From the NCBI GenBank assembly GCA_900498245.1, contig LS998015.1, positions 572,478 to 614,465 of the forward strand: a DNA stretch of 41,988 bases, given 5' to 3'. Position numbers and translations under genes: made by a program. The number at the start of each line of letters is the position of its first letter. Positions within the stretch are counted from its first letter, which is position 1. Below, piece after piece: positions 26,901-34,432 of the stretch. The notes beneath the pieces are model-generated. The model ran no database searches. It worked only from the letters and a program-made list of their open reading frames with translations, and had not been told where the DNA came from. The stretch comes from Candidatus Zixiibacteriota bacterium (GTDB taxonomy: Bacteria; Zixibacteria; MSB-5A5; GN15; PGXB01).

Positions 26901-27127
26901 TTTATGTTCCGCCGGTGGTGGTGGAAGAGGAGGTCGCGACGGCCCCGCGGGTGGAAACGCCCCGGGCGGCGGTGCAGTGGCGCCGGCGCGGTTTCGCCGA
27001 AGTGGAGATGTCGCTGACGGTTCGGGAAGCGGCGCGCGAGGCCCTGCGGTGCCTGCGCTGCGATCTCGATTTCACCCGCCCCAAAGAAAAGGCGCAACCG
27101 GAACGAATGGAAGTAGAGGTGAAATGA
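23939..27127 (+). CDS. NuoF/HydB-GltD fusion flavoprotein
   Basis: A 1062-residue protein with AGGAGG upstream. Residues 1-120 are the thioredoxin-like domain that opens HydB-type NuoF proteins; GCQGFCEMDPF is kept, but the usual CxGTGC motif reads CAGTGG (Cys33, Gly38). Residues 125-545 are NuoF: GRGGAGFPTGRKW (NADH/FMN) near 185, CNADEGDPGAYMDR, and the [4Fe-4S] site SCGKCFTCRKG near 476 with a later TMCG. Residues 550-1040 are a GltD/NfnB-type NAD(P)H flavoprotein: Fe-S cysteines in CQAACPLG and CARVCNHPCENKC, FAD motif GAGPSGLTAAHYL near 664, NADPH motif GGGNSAVDAAR near 795, and GGDLVTGPNTIVDAI. The fusion joins an NADH site to a second pyridine-nucleotide site, as in Stn/Nfn-type electron-bifurcating transhydrogenases. 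Confidence 0.88.
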   Translation: MKRLNTLDEFIDFRRRIMAEKEIQYDKPTLVICAGTGGQASGSNDIIRIIKKYFLDKGLQDKLGFRITGCQGFCEMDPFIVVQPGRHLYPKLKMEDVPRVIEAALSGKVDEGLLYKEPRTLAVCHSQNDIPFFQKQTRTILGNNEKLDPIRILDYIEQGGYAALEKAMKRNNPDWIVNEVLNSGLRGRGGAGFPTGRKWQLARASGKSGGQKYVVCNADEGDPGAYMDRSLLEGNPHAIIEGMLIAGMAIGATQGFIYVRSEYPLAIKHTLIALRQARDLGLLGKNILGSGVEFNIDIVRGAGAFVCGEETALIKSVEGFMGEPRQRPPYPIEKGIGGHPTCINNVETLANIPVIISRGAEEYAKVGVPGNTGTKIFSLVGKIKNTGLVEVPLGIKISDVVYDIGGGPVGEAKIKAVQTGGPSGGCIPASMFDLPIDYDSLAKAGSIMGSGGMIVMDENTCMVDIAKYFMSFLKDESCGKCFTCRKGTQRMYEILDDITKGKGTLEQLDLLEELALVVKDTTMCGLGQSAPNPVLSTLKYFRQEYIEHIVNKRCPAGVCKELVGAPCQAACPLGTEAWRYVAYIARGDFDEAYRVIREANPFPSVCARVCNHPCENKCRAGASGGESISIRSLKRFVTDRTDPASYIPIRHLRANEESPRVAIIGAGPSGLTAAHYLSLQGYKVTVFDAEQKAGGMMFSAIPAYRLPREVIEKEINALLDENITVKYNCALGKDFTVDSLFEEGFKSVYLALGAHRSIPLKIDGENAEGVYPSIQFLRSFNVFGKKLGTGAVGIIGGGNSAVDAARVALRQEDVTGVTIFYRRTRHEMPAFEEEIEAAEQEGVELKTLTAPLKILTTGGRLTGLQCQRNVLGEPDASGRRRPIPVQGSEFVVPLDTLIVAISEGSDIDCLEVAGQMKIEVDERSSTVKVDSETLCTNRPGVFAGGDLVTGPNTIVDAIAAGKRAAVMIDRYVRGVELKQPAAVRLPKIYVPPVVVEEEVATAPRVETPRAAVQWRRRGFAEVEMSLTVREAAREALRCLRCDLDFTRPKEKAQPERMEVEVK

Positions 27128-27128
27128 T

Positions 27129-27806
27129 ATGATAAATATGAAATTAAACGGCCTGAATGTAACGGTGGAAGACGGGATGACCATTCTCGAAGTGGCCCAG
27201 TTTTACGGCTTTCCGATTCCGACGCTGTGCCATATGGAAGGGTTGTCGCCGTACGGCGCCTGCCGTCTCTGTGTGGTCGAAGTCGGCGAGGGAGCGCGAG
27301 CCCGTCTGGTGACATCATGCACCTCGCGAGCCGAAGAGGGGATGGTGGTTCGTACCGCCTCGACGCGGGTGATGAAGGCCCGGATGATGATACTGGAACT
27401 CCTGCTGGCGTCCTGCCCGCAGTCGAAAGTCATCCAGGACCTGGCTTCCGAATTCCAGGTCCGGCAACAGCGGTTCCGCCAGGAGCACGACGACTGTATC
27501 ATGTGCGGCCTTTGCGTGCGGATGTGCGAGGAACAGATGATGGCCAAGGCGATCGGATTCCGCGGCCGAGGCGAACGGCGGACCCTGGGGACCCCGTTCG
27601 ATATCAAGTCGGAGACCTGCCGCCTGTGCGGGGGATGCATTTATGTCTGCCCCGCCTGTCAACTGCGCTGTACTTACACCGATCCGGACAAGGCGATTTG
27701 CGGCGGCTGTGCCAACATTCATCCGCCCTGCTACCTGAAAGACAAATTCGACGACATGATGTGCTATATGGAACCTTGTGTCGCCTGCGAAATAAAGAAA
27801 GATTGA
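27129..27806 (+). CDS. NuoG N-terminal-like / HydA-like ferredoxin subunit
   Basis: A 225-residue iron-sulfur protein with AGAGGT upstream; the ATG is one base after the preceding stop. Residues 1-85 are a plant-type [2Fe-2S] domain with Cys spacing C-x10-C-x2-C-x14-C (TLCHMEGLSPYGACRLC). The rest holds ferredoxin-type clusters: DCIMCGLCVRMC, CRLCGGCIYVCPAC and a Cys-rich C-terminus with CGGC and CVAC. This is the architecture of the N-terminus of NuoG and of the electron-wiring part of HydA, without any hydrogenase or molybdopterin domain. In the operon it is the likely ferredoxin-facing subunit of the complex formed with the NuoE-like and NuoF-GltD proteins. Confidence 0.83.
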   Translation: MINMKLNGLNVTVEDGMTILEVAQFYGFPIPTLCHMEGLSPYGACRLCVVEVGEGARARLVTSCTSRAEEGMVVRTASTRVMKARMMILELLLASCPQSKVIQDLASEFQVRQQRFRQEHDDCIMCGLCVRMCEEQMMAKAIGFRGRGERRTLGTPFDIKSETCRLCGGCIYVCPACQLRCTYTDPDKAICGGCANIHPPCYLKDKFDDMMCYMEPCVACEIKKD

Positions 27807-27830
27807 AAGAAGTATAGGAGGAAACAATAA

Positions 27831-29414
27831 ATGACGTACTCGAGAGTAAATGCATCGGCCGCCACCCTCACCAAAAACAGGACGGAGGGATCGGTGATCC
27901 CGGCATCGGGGATGTGTGTCACCTGCGTTGACGGCTGTATCGGGATGTGCGAAATCGGCAAATCGGCCTACCGCGGACACGAAGTTATCTATCCGCAACC
28001 GTTCGGTGTCATCACCAGCGCCGCCGAGAAAACCTATCCGGTCGACTATTCCCATTTTAATATCTCCGGAACGGCGGTCGGGGCGCACGGTATCGAAGCC
28101 GACAGCGACAAGGCGATTTTCCCCAATGTCAGCCTGGAAGTTCGTTTCGGGCATGACAACGGCATCAAGTTCAAACTGCCCTTCATGATTCCCGGCATCG
28201 GTTCGACCGATATCGCCAAGAACAACTGGGAAGGGCTCGCCATCGGCACGGCGCTGGCGGGAACCGGTTTGACGATCGGCGAAAATGTGGTCGGAATGGA
28301 TGTCGAGTCGGTCATCCGCGACGGCCATGTGGTCGATACGGTCGATCTGAAACGGCGCGTGAGCCTGTTCAAGGATCATCAGCGCGACGGTTACGGGGCG
28401 ATTATCGTGCAGGCCAATATCGAAGATACCCGGTTGGGGGTGCAGGAATATGCCGTCCAGAAACTGGGCGTCGAAATCGTGGAACTGAAATGGGGCCAGG
28501 GCGCCAAGAATATCGGCGGCGAGGTCAAGATCCGCAATCTCAAGAAGGCCCAGATGCTGTATGAGCGCGGTTATGTGGTACTGCCCAATCCGACCGACCC
28601 GAATGTGATCAAGGCCTTCGAGCGCGGTTCCTTCAAGGAGTTCGAACGTCATTCCCGGGTGGGGATGGTGACCGAGGAAGGGTTCGCCAAGCGGGTCGAG
28701 GAACTTCGCAAGGCCGGGGCGAAATATGTCTTCTTGAAGACCGGCGCGTACCGTCCGGCGGACTTGGCCCGGGCGATCATGTTTGCTTCGAAATACAAAA
28801 TCGATCTATTGACCGTGGACGGCGCCGGCGGCGGAACCGGGATGTCGCCATGGCGGATGATGAACGAATGGGGCATTCCGCCGGTGGAGTTCCACTCCCT
28901 GACTTATTTCTATGCCAAGAAGCTGGCCGATCGCGGCAAATATGTGCCGCCGATCGCTTTCGCGAGCGGATTCACGTTCGAAGATCAGATTTTCAAGGGG
29001 CTGGCCCTGGGCGCCCCGTATGTCAAACTGATCGGTATGGCGCGCGGTCCGATCGCGGCCGCCATGGTCGGCAAGACCATCGGACGAACCATCAACGAGA
29101 ACCAGGTTCCGGTCTACGTGGAGCGGTTCGGCAATACCAAAGATGAAATTTTCGTTACGGCGGCCGACCTGCGCCATGAACTGGGTGACGCGGAGTTCGA
29201 GAAAGTCCCGACCGGGGCGCTCGGGCTGTATACGTACTACGAGCGTCTCGCCCAGGGCCTGCGCCAGTTGATGGCCGGGACGCGCAAATTCGGGTTGCAG
29301 CATATTACCCGCGATGACATCTTCGCTTTGACCCATGATGCCGAAAGGATCAGCGGGATAAAGTATGTTCTTGATGTCGACAAGGATGAATGCGAGAAGA
29401 TATTGAATTATTAG
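27831..29414 (+). CDS. FMN-binding glutamate synthase-domain protein (GltB2-like)
   Basis: A 527-residue protein starting after a perfect AGGAGG. The N-terminus holds a four-Cys motif, CVTCVDGCIGMCEIG. The remainder is the TIM-barrel FMN domain of the glutamate synthase large subunit: LPFMIPGIGST, KWGQGAKNIGG, the LLTVDGAGGGTGMSPWRMM phosphate-binding region, and GAPYVKLIGMARGPIAAAMVG. The glutaminase (class II amidotransferase) domain, the GXGXG domain and the canonical 3Fe-4S cysteine triplet of full-length GltB are missing here and in neighbouring genes. The FMN site would receive electrons from the GltD part of the fusion protein. Reduction of 2-oxoglutarate with free ammonia, a partner glutaminase encoded elsewhere, or a different substrate are all possible. 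Confidence 0.85.
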   Translation: MTYSRVNASAATLTKNRTEGSVIPASGMCVTCVDGCIGMCEIGKSAYRGHEVIYPQPFGVITSAAEKTYPVDYSHFNISGTAVGAHGIEADSDKAIFPNVSLEVRFGHDNGIKFKLPFMIPGIGSTDIAKNNWEGLAIGTALAGTGLTIGENVVGMDVESVIRDGHVVDTVDLKRRVSLFKDHQRDGYGAIIVQANIEDTRLGVQEYAVQKLGVEIVELKWGQGAKNIGGEVKIRNLKKAQMLYERGYVVLPNPTDPNVIKAFERGSFKEFERHSRVGMVTEEGFAKRVEELRKAGAKYVFLKTGAYRPADLARAIMFASKYKIDLLTVDGAGGGTGMSPWRMMNEWGIPPVEFHSLTYFYAKKLADRGKYVPPIAFASGFTFEDQIFKGLALGAPYVKLIGMARGPIAAAMVGKTIGRTINENQVPVYVERFGNTKDEIFVTAADLRHELGDAEFEKVPTGALGLYTYYERLAQGLRQLMAGTRKFGLQHITRDDIFALTHDAERISGIKYVLDVDKDECEKILNY

Positions 29415-29463
29415 ATTTCAATATGATGTACGGCGGATAATGTATTTGCCGTCAGATAATGGC

Positions 29464-29495
29464 AAGGGCGGATCATAAGATCCGCCCTTAATTTA
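29464..29495 (+). terminator. Terminator of the redox operon
   Basis: A perfect 11-base stem (29464-29474 with 29479-29489) with a 4-base loop and an AATTTAT tail lies about 50 bases after the stop of the FMN protein gene. Confidence 0.85.
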
Positions 29496-29540
29496 TGGGG
29501 TCCGCCGGGCCGGGGATTTACGCTCTGTCGAAATTCGCTC

Positions 29541-30884
29541 TCACGGGCAATTGAGCGCCGGGCCGTGCTTGTAAAGATTATTAATCAAATACGAAACATC
29601 GAGAATATTAATGCTCCAGGAATGATTTACGTCCGCGGACTGCCAGGGATTCGGGGCCGCTCCGCCTTTGTACAGGTAATTAATAATATACGAAACATCC
29701 AGAATGTTGACGGTGCCGCTGCTGTTGGCGTCCCCGCAGAGGAAAGTTCGGGTGCATCCGATACCATAATATCCAATATCAACATGACAACTGTTGTATG
29801 CAGAGGCACAGGGGGAAATGTTGGCGATAGTATAGTCGCCATGGGTGGTGTCGCAAAAAATCGGGTCATAGGAAATATCCCCGACGGAGTCGTTGGGATA
29901 GTACGGCATATTGACATAATTTCCGTCGGGATTGCCGAAAGCGTCATTACATTCCAGATGGTAGGAAAAGACCATGCCGCCATGGACGATTCCTCTGCGG
30001 GCGTTGAAGGCGACAATGGAATTGATAATGTTGCCGTCGGCGGCAGTCACTTCCGGGGCCGGAGCGATTATTTTGGGCGGAGCGAAATCAAAATAGATAC
30101 CGGTGTCATTCGATACCACCGTGCAGTTGGATATATTGAAAGCGGTCAGGCCGGATTGGAGAATGCGGATGCCGTTTTTGTGATTCCCCTTTACAAGCAT
30201 ATAAGTAAATTCCACGGGCGAAACCCAGAAGGCCTGCACGCCGTCGCCGTCATTATCAAGGACATGGACGTTATTCAGGACGCCGGCGGTCTGCTCGATG
30301 CGTATGCCGGTGCCGGAATTGTTGAGGACCCGGCATTTTCCCATAATCAGGGAATCCATTCCCGTACTGTTGGTTATATAAATTCCATAAAGATAATTTT
30401 CGCTTATCTGGCAACCGTATAATCTGAGACTGGAGCCGCCGGAGGCGTAGATTCCCAGAGACTGATTGCCGGTAATGAAGCAGTTCTGGATAATAGGGGA
30501 TGAAGCATCGCACTGAATGGCGCCGCCTTTTTCATAGGCGTTTATGATTTTGAAGCCATTAATGACGGTGGCGGTATCTTCGCCATGCTGAATATAAAAA
30601 GCGCGGTGCGGGTCCAACGACGTTCCCTGGCAGTCGATGGTGGTGGTGTCGGAACCGGAGGCGCCGGTCAAATAAATTCCCTTTCCCATCAGGTCAATAT
30701 CCCGGTTGCCGTTACCGGTGAAGACGCCCGATGCCACCATGACGGTGTCGCCATTATGGGCGCTACCTATACCGTCCTGAATGGTGGGTTGATCTCCGGG
30801 GACATGGATAATTGTCGATAATGATATTGTCGGAATTGCCATAAACAGGACAAAAAATATCAGGATGATCGCAAAGCGAGCCAT
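29541..30884 (-). CDS. Secreted parallel beta-helix protein with C-terminal dockerin
   Basis: A 447-residue exported protein; GGGAGG precedes the ATG by a few bases. A signal peptide (MARFAIILIFFVLFMAIPTISLS) is followed by a pectate-lyase-like right-handed beta-helix: IIHVPGDQPTIQDGIGSAHNGDTV, then short Asn/Gly-rich coils such as GGAIQCDASSPIIQNCFITGN and GIYITNSTG. Repeats of this kind are common in surface proteins with unknown or carbohydrate ligands; no lyase catalytic residues can be assigned. The last 65 residues are a type I dockerin: two calcium loops (GDANSSGTVNILD and ADVNHSWSINILD), each followed by a YLINxLY helix. No cohesin or cellulosome gene is in the window. Confidence 0.85.
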   Translation of the reverse strand: MARFAIILIFFVLFMAIPTISLSTIIHVPGDQPTIQDGIGSAHNGDTVMVASGVFTGNGNRDIDLMGKGIYLTGASGSDTTTIDCQGTSLDPHRAFYIQHGEDTATVINGFKIINAYEKGGAIQCDASSPIIQNCFITGNQSLGIYASGGSSLRLYGCQISENYLYGIYITNSTGMDSLIMGKCRVLNNSGTGIRIEQTAGVLNNVHVLDNDGDGVQAFWVSPVEFTYMLVKGNHKNGIRILQSGLTAFNISNCTVVSNDTGIYFDFAPPKIIAPAPEVTAADGNIINSIVAFNARRGIVHGGMVFSYHLECNDAFGNPDGNYVNMPYYPNDSVGDISYDPIFCDTTHGDYTIANISPCASAYNSCHVDIGYYGIGCTRTFLCGDANSSGTVNILDVSYIINYLYKGGAAPNPWQSADVNHSWSINILDVSYLINNLYKHGPALNCP

Positions 30885-30927
30885 ACATCCTCCCGTAAAG
30901 ATTAAATTTAGATTGATATTTGTACAT

Positions 30928-30956
30928 AATATAGGCCGAATTGCCTATTTTTGCAA
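30928..30956 (-). promoter_or_regulatory. Promoter of the dockerin protein gene
   Basis: On the minus strand TTGCAA (30956-30951) and TATATT (30933-30928) are 17 bases apart, about 45 bases before the start codon. The rest of 30885-31127 shows nothing else I can support. Confidence 0.5.
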
Positions 30957-31127
30957 GCCATATTTCGCTGAGCGCCTCCTGTTGCCGCAGAAAATAGTAA
31001 TATTGTCCGGTACGAGTCCGAGGAAGGTTCCGATTGTGATCTCCCCCTTGACCCTTCTATGATGCCTTATGCCGGTATGTAAAACTGAATATTTTTGCCG
31101 ATAAGTCGTTTATGGAGAATAATATCT

Positions 31128-32510
31128 ATGACTCCTAAGATATTGGTTTTCGGTGATCGTAAATCCGAAGAGGAGTTGCAGAAAAGAATCGGCAAGGTTC
31201 CGGCGACGGCAAAAAGGATCGCCTTGTGCCGGGAGCCGATCGTGCCTGAAATGGACAGTTTCGACGGGACCGCTTATGTCGATCTCGAAAAGGCAGAATT
31301 TGCCGGTGATGATTTTCTTTCCGAACTGGCGCAGTCTTTTGACAAACTTCGGATTGTCGGCATCGCCGAAGCCCCCGACGAAGCCGAGACGCTGCGGGTG
31401 GCTCAACTGGGCGTAGCCGAGATTGTCAACAGGAAACAGTTTTACGAGCGGATTGAAGTTTATATACATGGGAACGGCGATTCCAAAAAAGCCGAAAATC
31501 CTCCTGCCCCTCTCCCGCCGACCGACCCGTACGGTTTAAATGCCATAATCGGCCATTCGCCGCGGGTCGCCGAAATTAAGAAAATGGTTGATCACCTGGG
31601 GGAAGTCGATTATCCTAATGCCATCATTTTCGGCGAGACCGGCACCGGCAAGGATCTTCTGGCCAAGGTCCTGCACTATACCGGGGTGCGGAAAGATAAT
31701 AATTTTATCGAGGTCAATTGCTCGGCGATACCGGATGAGTTGTTCGAGTCGGAACTGTTCGGTCATAAGAAAGGGGCTTTTACCGACGCCAAGAACGATA
31801 AGGCCGGCCTGTTTGAATTCGCCAGTAACGGCACCATTTTCCTCGATGAGATCGGCAACCTGACGATGCCGGCTCAGGCCAAACTCCTCAAGATTCTGGA
31901 AAGCAGACGGCTCCGCCCGCTGGGCGCGGTCGAGGAAAAAGATATCAATGTCCGGGTGCTGGCCGCGACCAATATCAACCTGGAGCAGGCCGTAAATGAG
32001 CACCGTTTTCGTCAGGATTTGCTGTTCCGTCTCAATCTGATTGCCATACATTTGCCGCCATTGCGGGAGCGGAAGGAAGATATTCCCGATTTGGCCCGAT
32101 TTTCGTTTGATTTCTATCGCACATTATATAGCCGTTCCACACTCTCGCTCGATGAGACCGCCCTTGAGGCCCTTCAGCAGCATAATTGGCCCGGCAATGT
32201 TCGGGAATTGCGCAATGTGGTCGAGCGGGCGGTGCTTCTGACAACGGCCGACCGGATCACGGCCACAGCGATGAAAGAGGCGATCAAAAACGGCCGGGTT
32301 ACGGCCAGGGAACGGCGGAAGATTATAATAGAGATTCCTGATCAGGGAATTAGTCTCAAAGCGATAGAAAAGCAGGCCGTCGGCGAAATACTTAATATGG
32401 TACAATGGAACCGCACTCAGGCGGCCTCGCTTCTCGGCATCTCCCGCGCCCGATTGCGCCGTATTATGGAAGAAAACGGGCTGGAGAACGACAAACGGGG
32501 GACCGATTAG
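31128..32510 (+). CDS. Sigma-54-dependent transcriptional activator with degenerate receiver
   Basis: A 460-residue NtrC-family regulator. The ATG at 31128 has GGAG ten bases upstream; an upstream in-frame ATG at 31095 lacks a site. Residues 1-110 are shaped like a receiver (ILVFGDRK, RIVGIAEAPDEAETLRVAQLGVAEIVNR), but no phosphoacceptor aspartate is in the expected place. The AAA+ domain follows with Walker A GETGTGKD near residue 168, the sigma-54 contact loop as GAFTDA rather than GAFTGA near 216, Walker B GTIFLDEIGNL and arginine-finger region FRQDLLFRLN. A Fis-type helix-turn-helix ends the protein (TQAASLLGISRARLRRIM). It probably activates sigma-54 promoters in response to something other than phosphorylation. 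Confidence 0.88.
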   Translation: MTPKILVFGDRKSEEELQKRIGKVPATAKRIALCREPIVPEMDSFDGTAYVDLEKAEFAGDDFLSELAQSFDKLRIVGIAEAPDEAETLRVAQLGVAEIVNRKQFYERIEVYIHGNGDSKKAENPPAPLPPTDPYGLNAIIGHSPRVAEIKKMVDHLGEVDYPNAIIFGETGTGKDLLAKVLHYTGVRKDNNFIEVNCSAIPDELFESELFGHKKGAFTDAKNDKAGLFEFASNGTIFLDEIGNLTMPAQAKLLKILESRRLRPLGAVEEKDINVRVLAATNINLEQAVNEHRFRQDLLFRLNLIAIHLPPLRERKEDIPDLARFSFDFYRTLYSRSTLSLDETALEALQQHNWPGNVRELRNVVERAVLLTTADRITATAMKEAIKNGRVTARERRKIIIEIPDQGISLKAIEKQAVGEILNMVQWNRTQAASLLGISRARLRRIMEENGLENDKRGTD

Positions 32511-32635
32511 CCCGGTATAAAATGTTCCGTACCTCCAACCGGTTCTAACCTGTTGTTGTACTGCCAATAAATTGAATCTTCTGCCCTATCATATTTCCGG
32601 GCCGATACGAATCGTTCCAAAGACAGCCCCGTAGA

Positions 32636-32674
32636 GACGAATTCCGGTATGGGATTTATCCCGGCATAGGCGTC
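32636..32674 (+). other. Imperfect stem-loop in the gap before the ZU5-like lipoprotein gene
   Basis: Nested short complements (GACG/CGTC, CC/GG, TATG/CATA, GGAT/ATCC) form a broken 14-pair hairpin with a TT loop. It lies in the 275-base gap 32511-32785, which otherwise holds only the sigma-54-like site. Its role is unknown; it could be a weak terminator or repeat-derived. Confidence 0.3.
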
Positions 32675-32718
32675 ATATCTTATTGGTGATAGCCATGTTG
32701 GCGAGGAAGTTCCGCTCT

Positions 32719-32734
32719 CGGCACGGCGGTTGAT
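32719..32734 (+). promoter_or_regulatory. Possible sigma-54 promoter
   Basis: CGGCACGGCGGTTGAT matches the TGGCACG-N4-TTGCW consensus except for C instead of T before the -24 GG and GA instead of GC at -12. It lies about 50 bases before the lipoprotein start codon and directly downstream of a sigma-54 activator gene. The missing GC at -12 is a serious weakness. Confidence 0.3.
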
Positions 32735-32785
32735 TATATCTTCACCAGTATGATGAAGACAAAAACCCAGAAAGGAGCGAGGATA

Positions 32786-33319
32786 ATGTCAAAAAGACTC
32801 AGTAAGCGTTTTCTTCCGGGGGCTGTCGTACTTTCGGTGGTGATAGCGCTTCTGGCATTCGCGGGTTGCTCGCAGGTTCCGACCCAGAGTGCGCCGTCAC
32901 CGGCACCGCATCTTCTGAAGCGGAGCGTTTCCGCCATGAAGATATTGGGCGATGCGGCTCATGTTGACACGGTTCTCTCGGCCGCCGAGGGCGGAGCGGT
33001 TTCGCTGGTCGATGTCGAATTGTTCTTCCCGCCTGACGCTCTTTCGTCCGACACGCTGATATCGATCGACATTCCCGACATCACCGTTTTCGAGAATCAT
33101 TTCGGCACGGCCGGGCTGCAATTCAACGTTCCCGTCAAAGTTGTCATGAGTTATCGTGACGCCGATCTATCCGGGATAAATGAACCAACCATTACTCTGG
33201 CATGGTACAACGATGTCACGGGGGAATGGTGGAAGATTCCCTGCACGCTGGATGTCGTCAATAAAACCGTAACCGGGTATTTGAACCACTTCTCGGCTTA
33301 CGCCCTGATTTCGGACTAA
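32786..33319 (+). CDS. ZU5-like domain lipoprotein
   Basis: A 177-residue lipoprotein. The ATG at 32786 follows an extended purine-rich site (AGGAGCGAGG); an ATG at 32750 is in frame but has no site. The signal peptide ends in lipobox FAGC near residue 28. The mature protein has a beta-sandwich pattern of the ZU5 type: VELFFPPDALSSDTLISIDIPD, GLQFNVPVKVVMSY, ITLAWYNDVTGEWWKIPC and VTGYLNHFSAYALISD. Domains like this are frequent in surface lipoproteins of uncultured bacteria and have no known activity. The gene is followed after 37 bases by a TPR gene. Confidence 0.7.
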   Translation: MSKRLSKRFLPGAVVLSVVIALLAFAGCSQVPTQSAPSPAPHLLKRSVSAMKILGDAAHVDTVLSAAEGGAVSLVDVELFFPPDALSSDTLISIDIPDITVFENHFGTAGLQFNVPVKVVMSYRDADLSGINEPTITLAWYNDVTGEWWKIPCTLDVVNKTVTGYLNHFSAYALISD

Positions 33320-33356
33320 TAGGAATAGAAAAGTAAGCCTGATGCGGAAGGATAAT

Positions 33357-34427
33357 ATGAAAGCCACAAACCGAAAGAATCCTGAAAATGCTGTCAGACG
33401 CGGACAGCGCTTGCTGGAACTGGCAAGAGAATGGATGAAGCAGGGGAATACCGCCGTGGCTTTTCAGTTGCTCAATCAGGCCCTGAAACTGAAAGAGACT
33501 GAAAACGATAAAGTTCTTAAAGGGGAACTATCCAAGGAAGTCGGGCGCATCTACATGCAAAGCGGTCAATGGGATCGGGCCGAAGAAGCGTACAATCAAG
33601 CCAAAGTCACATTTCTCGAATCGGGCCATTTTCGCGGCGCGGCCGAATCGATTCGCAACCTGGCTAACCTGAAATTCCAGCTGGGTGAATTCACAGTTTC
33701 GGACGATCTGTGCCGCACTGCCATTGACTGGGCCACCAAGTCCGGCGATTTCCAGTTGCGGGCGACCATTCTGAATACCCAGGGCGCGATCAAATCGATT
33801 GAAGGCAAGCCGAAAGAATCGCTACAGGTTTTTCGTCTTTGCCTTTCCGATTTTCGGCGCTCGGGGAACAGGTTACGTCAGGCCTATGTCCTGCATAATA
33901 TCGGACTGGCCCAGATTGAACTGGGGCAGTACCGTGACGCCAAAGCGTCGCTGGAAGAGGCCCTGACCCTGGCGCTGGAAAACCGCGACCTCTCCCTGGT
34001 GGAAATGTGCTATCAGAACATGGCCAAACTCCATATTGAGACCGGCGATTTGATTGCGGCCCGAACTTTGATAAAAGCGGCGCGGGAACTTCTGGATACC
34101 CTAAAATCACCGGGCCTTTCTGCCGACCTTGATATTATTGAAGCGGAAGCGGAACGGCGGTCCGGAGATCTAGCGGCGGCCGACAATATAATCGATCGGG
34201 CGCTCCGTCGGACCCGGGAGCAGGCGCTTTCGCAGCATGAAGCCGAACTTCTTTATGAAGGCGGGCTGGTGGCCGCCGATCGCGGGGCCGGTGACATTGC
34301 CCGGTCGCGCTTGGAGGCGGCGATAGTTCTCTTTAAGAAAACCGGCGGCGGTGGACTGAAGAAAGCGGTATTGAAACTCAAGGCTCTGGACGAAATGCAT
34401 ATCAATCGGACGGCCAGGGTTGCTTAG
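33357..34427 (+). CDS. Tetratricopeptide repeat protein
   Basis: A 356-residue soluble protein made almost entirely of TPR-type helix pairs. The start at 33357 has GGAAGGA just upstream; the ATG at 33342 has none. Repeats are visible as GQWDRAEEAYNQAKV, GNRLRQAYVLHNIGLAQIELGQYRDAKASLEEAL, YQNMAKLHIETGDLIAARTLI and RSGDLAAADNIIDRAL. There is no signal peptide, so it acts in the cytoplasm as a protein-protein scaffold, resembling the sensor half of Rap/MalT-like proteins. It precedes the TPR-HD-GYP gene by five bases, with similar repeats, so the pair probably arose by duplication of the TPR region and works together (inference). Confidence 0.82.
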   Translation: MKATNRKNPENAVRRGQRLLELAREWMKQGNTAVAFQLLNQALKLKETENDKVLKGELSKEVGRIYMQSGQWDRAEEAYNQAKVTFLESGHFRGAAESIRNLANLKFQLGEFTVSDDLCRTAIDWATKSGDFQLRATILNTQGAIKSIEGKPKESLQVFRLCLSDFRRSGNRLRQAYVLHNIGLAQIELGQYRDAKASLEEALTLALENRDLSLVEMCYQNMAKLHIETGDLIAARTLIKAARELLDTLKSPGLSADLDIIEAEAERRSGDLAAADNIIDRALRRTREQALSQHEAELLYEGGLVAADRGAGDIARSRLEAAIVLFKKTGGGGLKKAVLKLKALDEMHINRTARVA

Positions 34428-34432
34428 AATAT

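Noticed and set aside
22960-27806. Respiratory Complex I (nuoEFG) or an [FeFe] hydrogenase operon
   Set aside because: No NuoB/C/D/H or other membrane subunits and no H-cluster domain follow; instead NuoF is fused to GltD and the last gene is a glutamate-synthase FMN protein.
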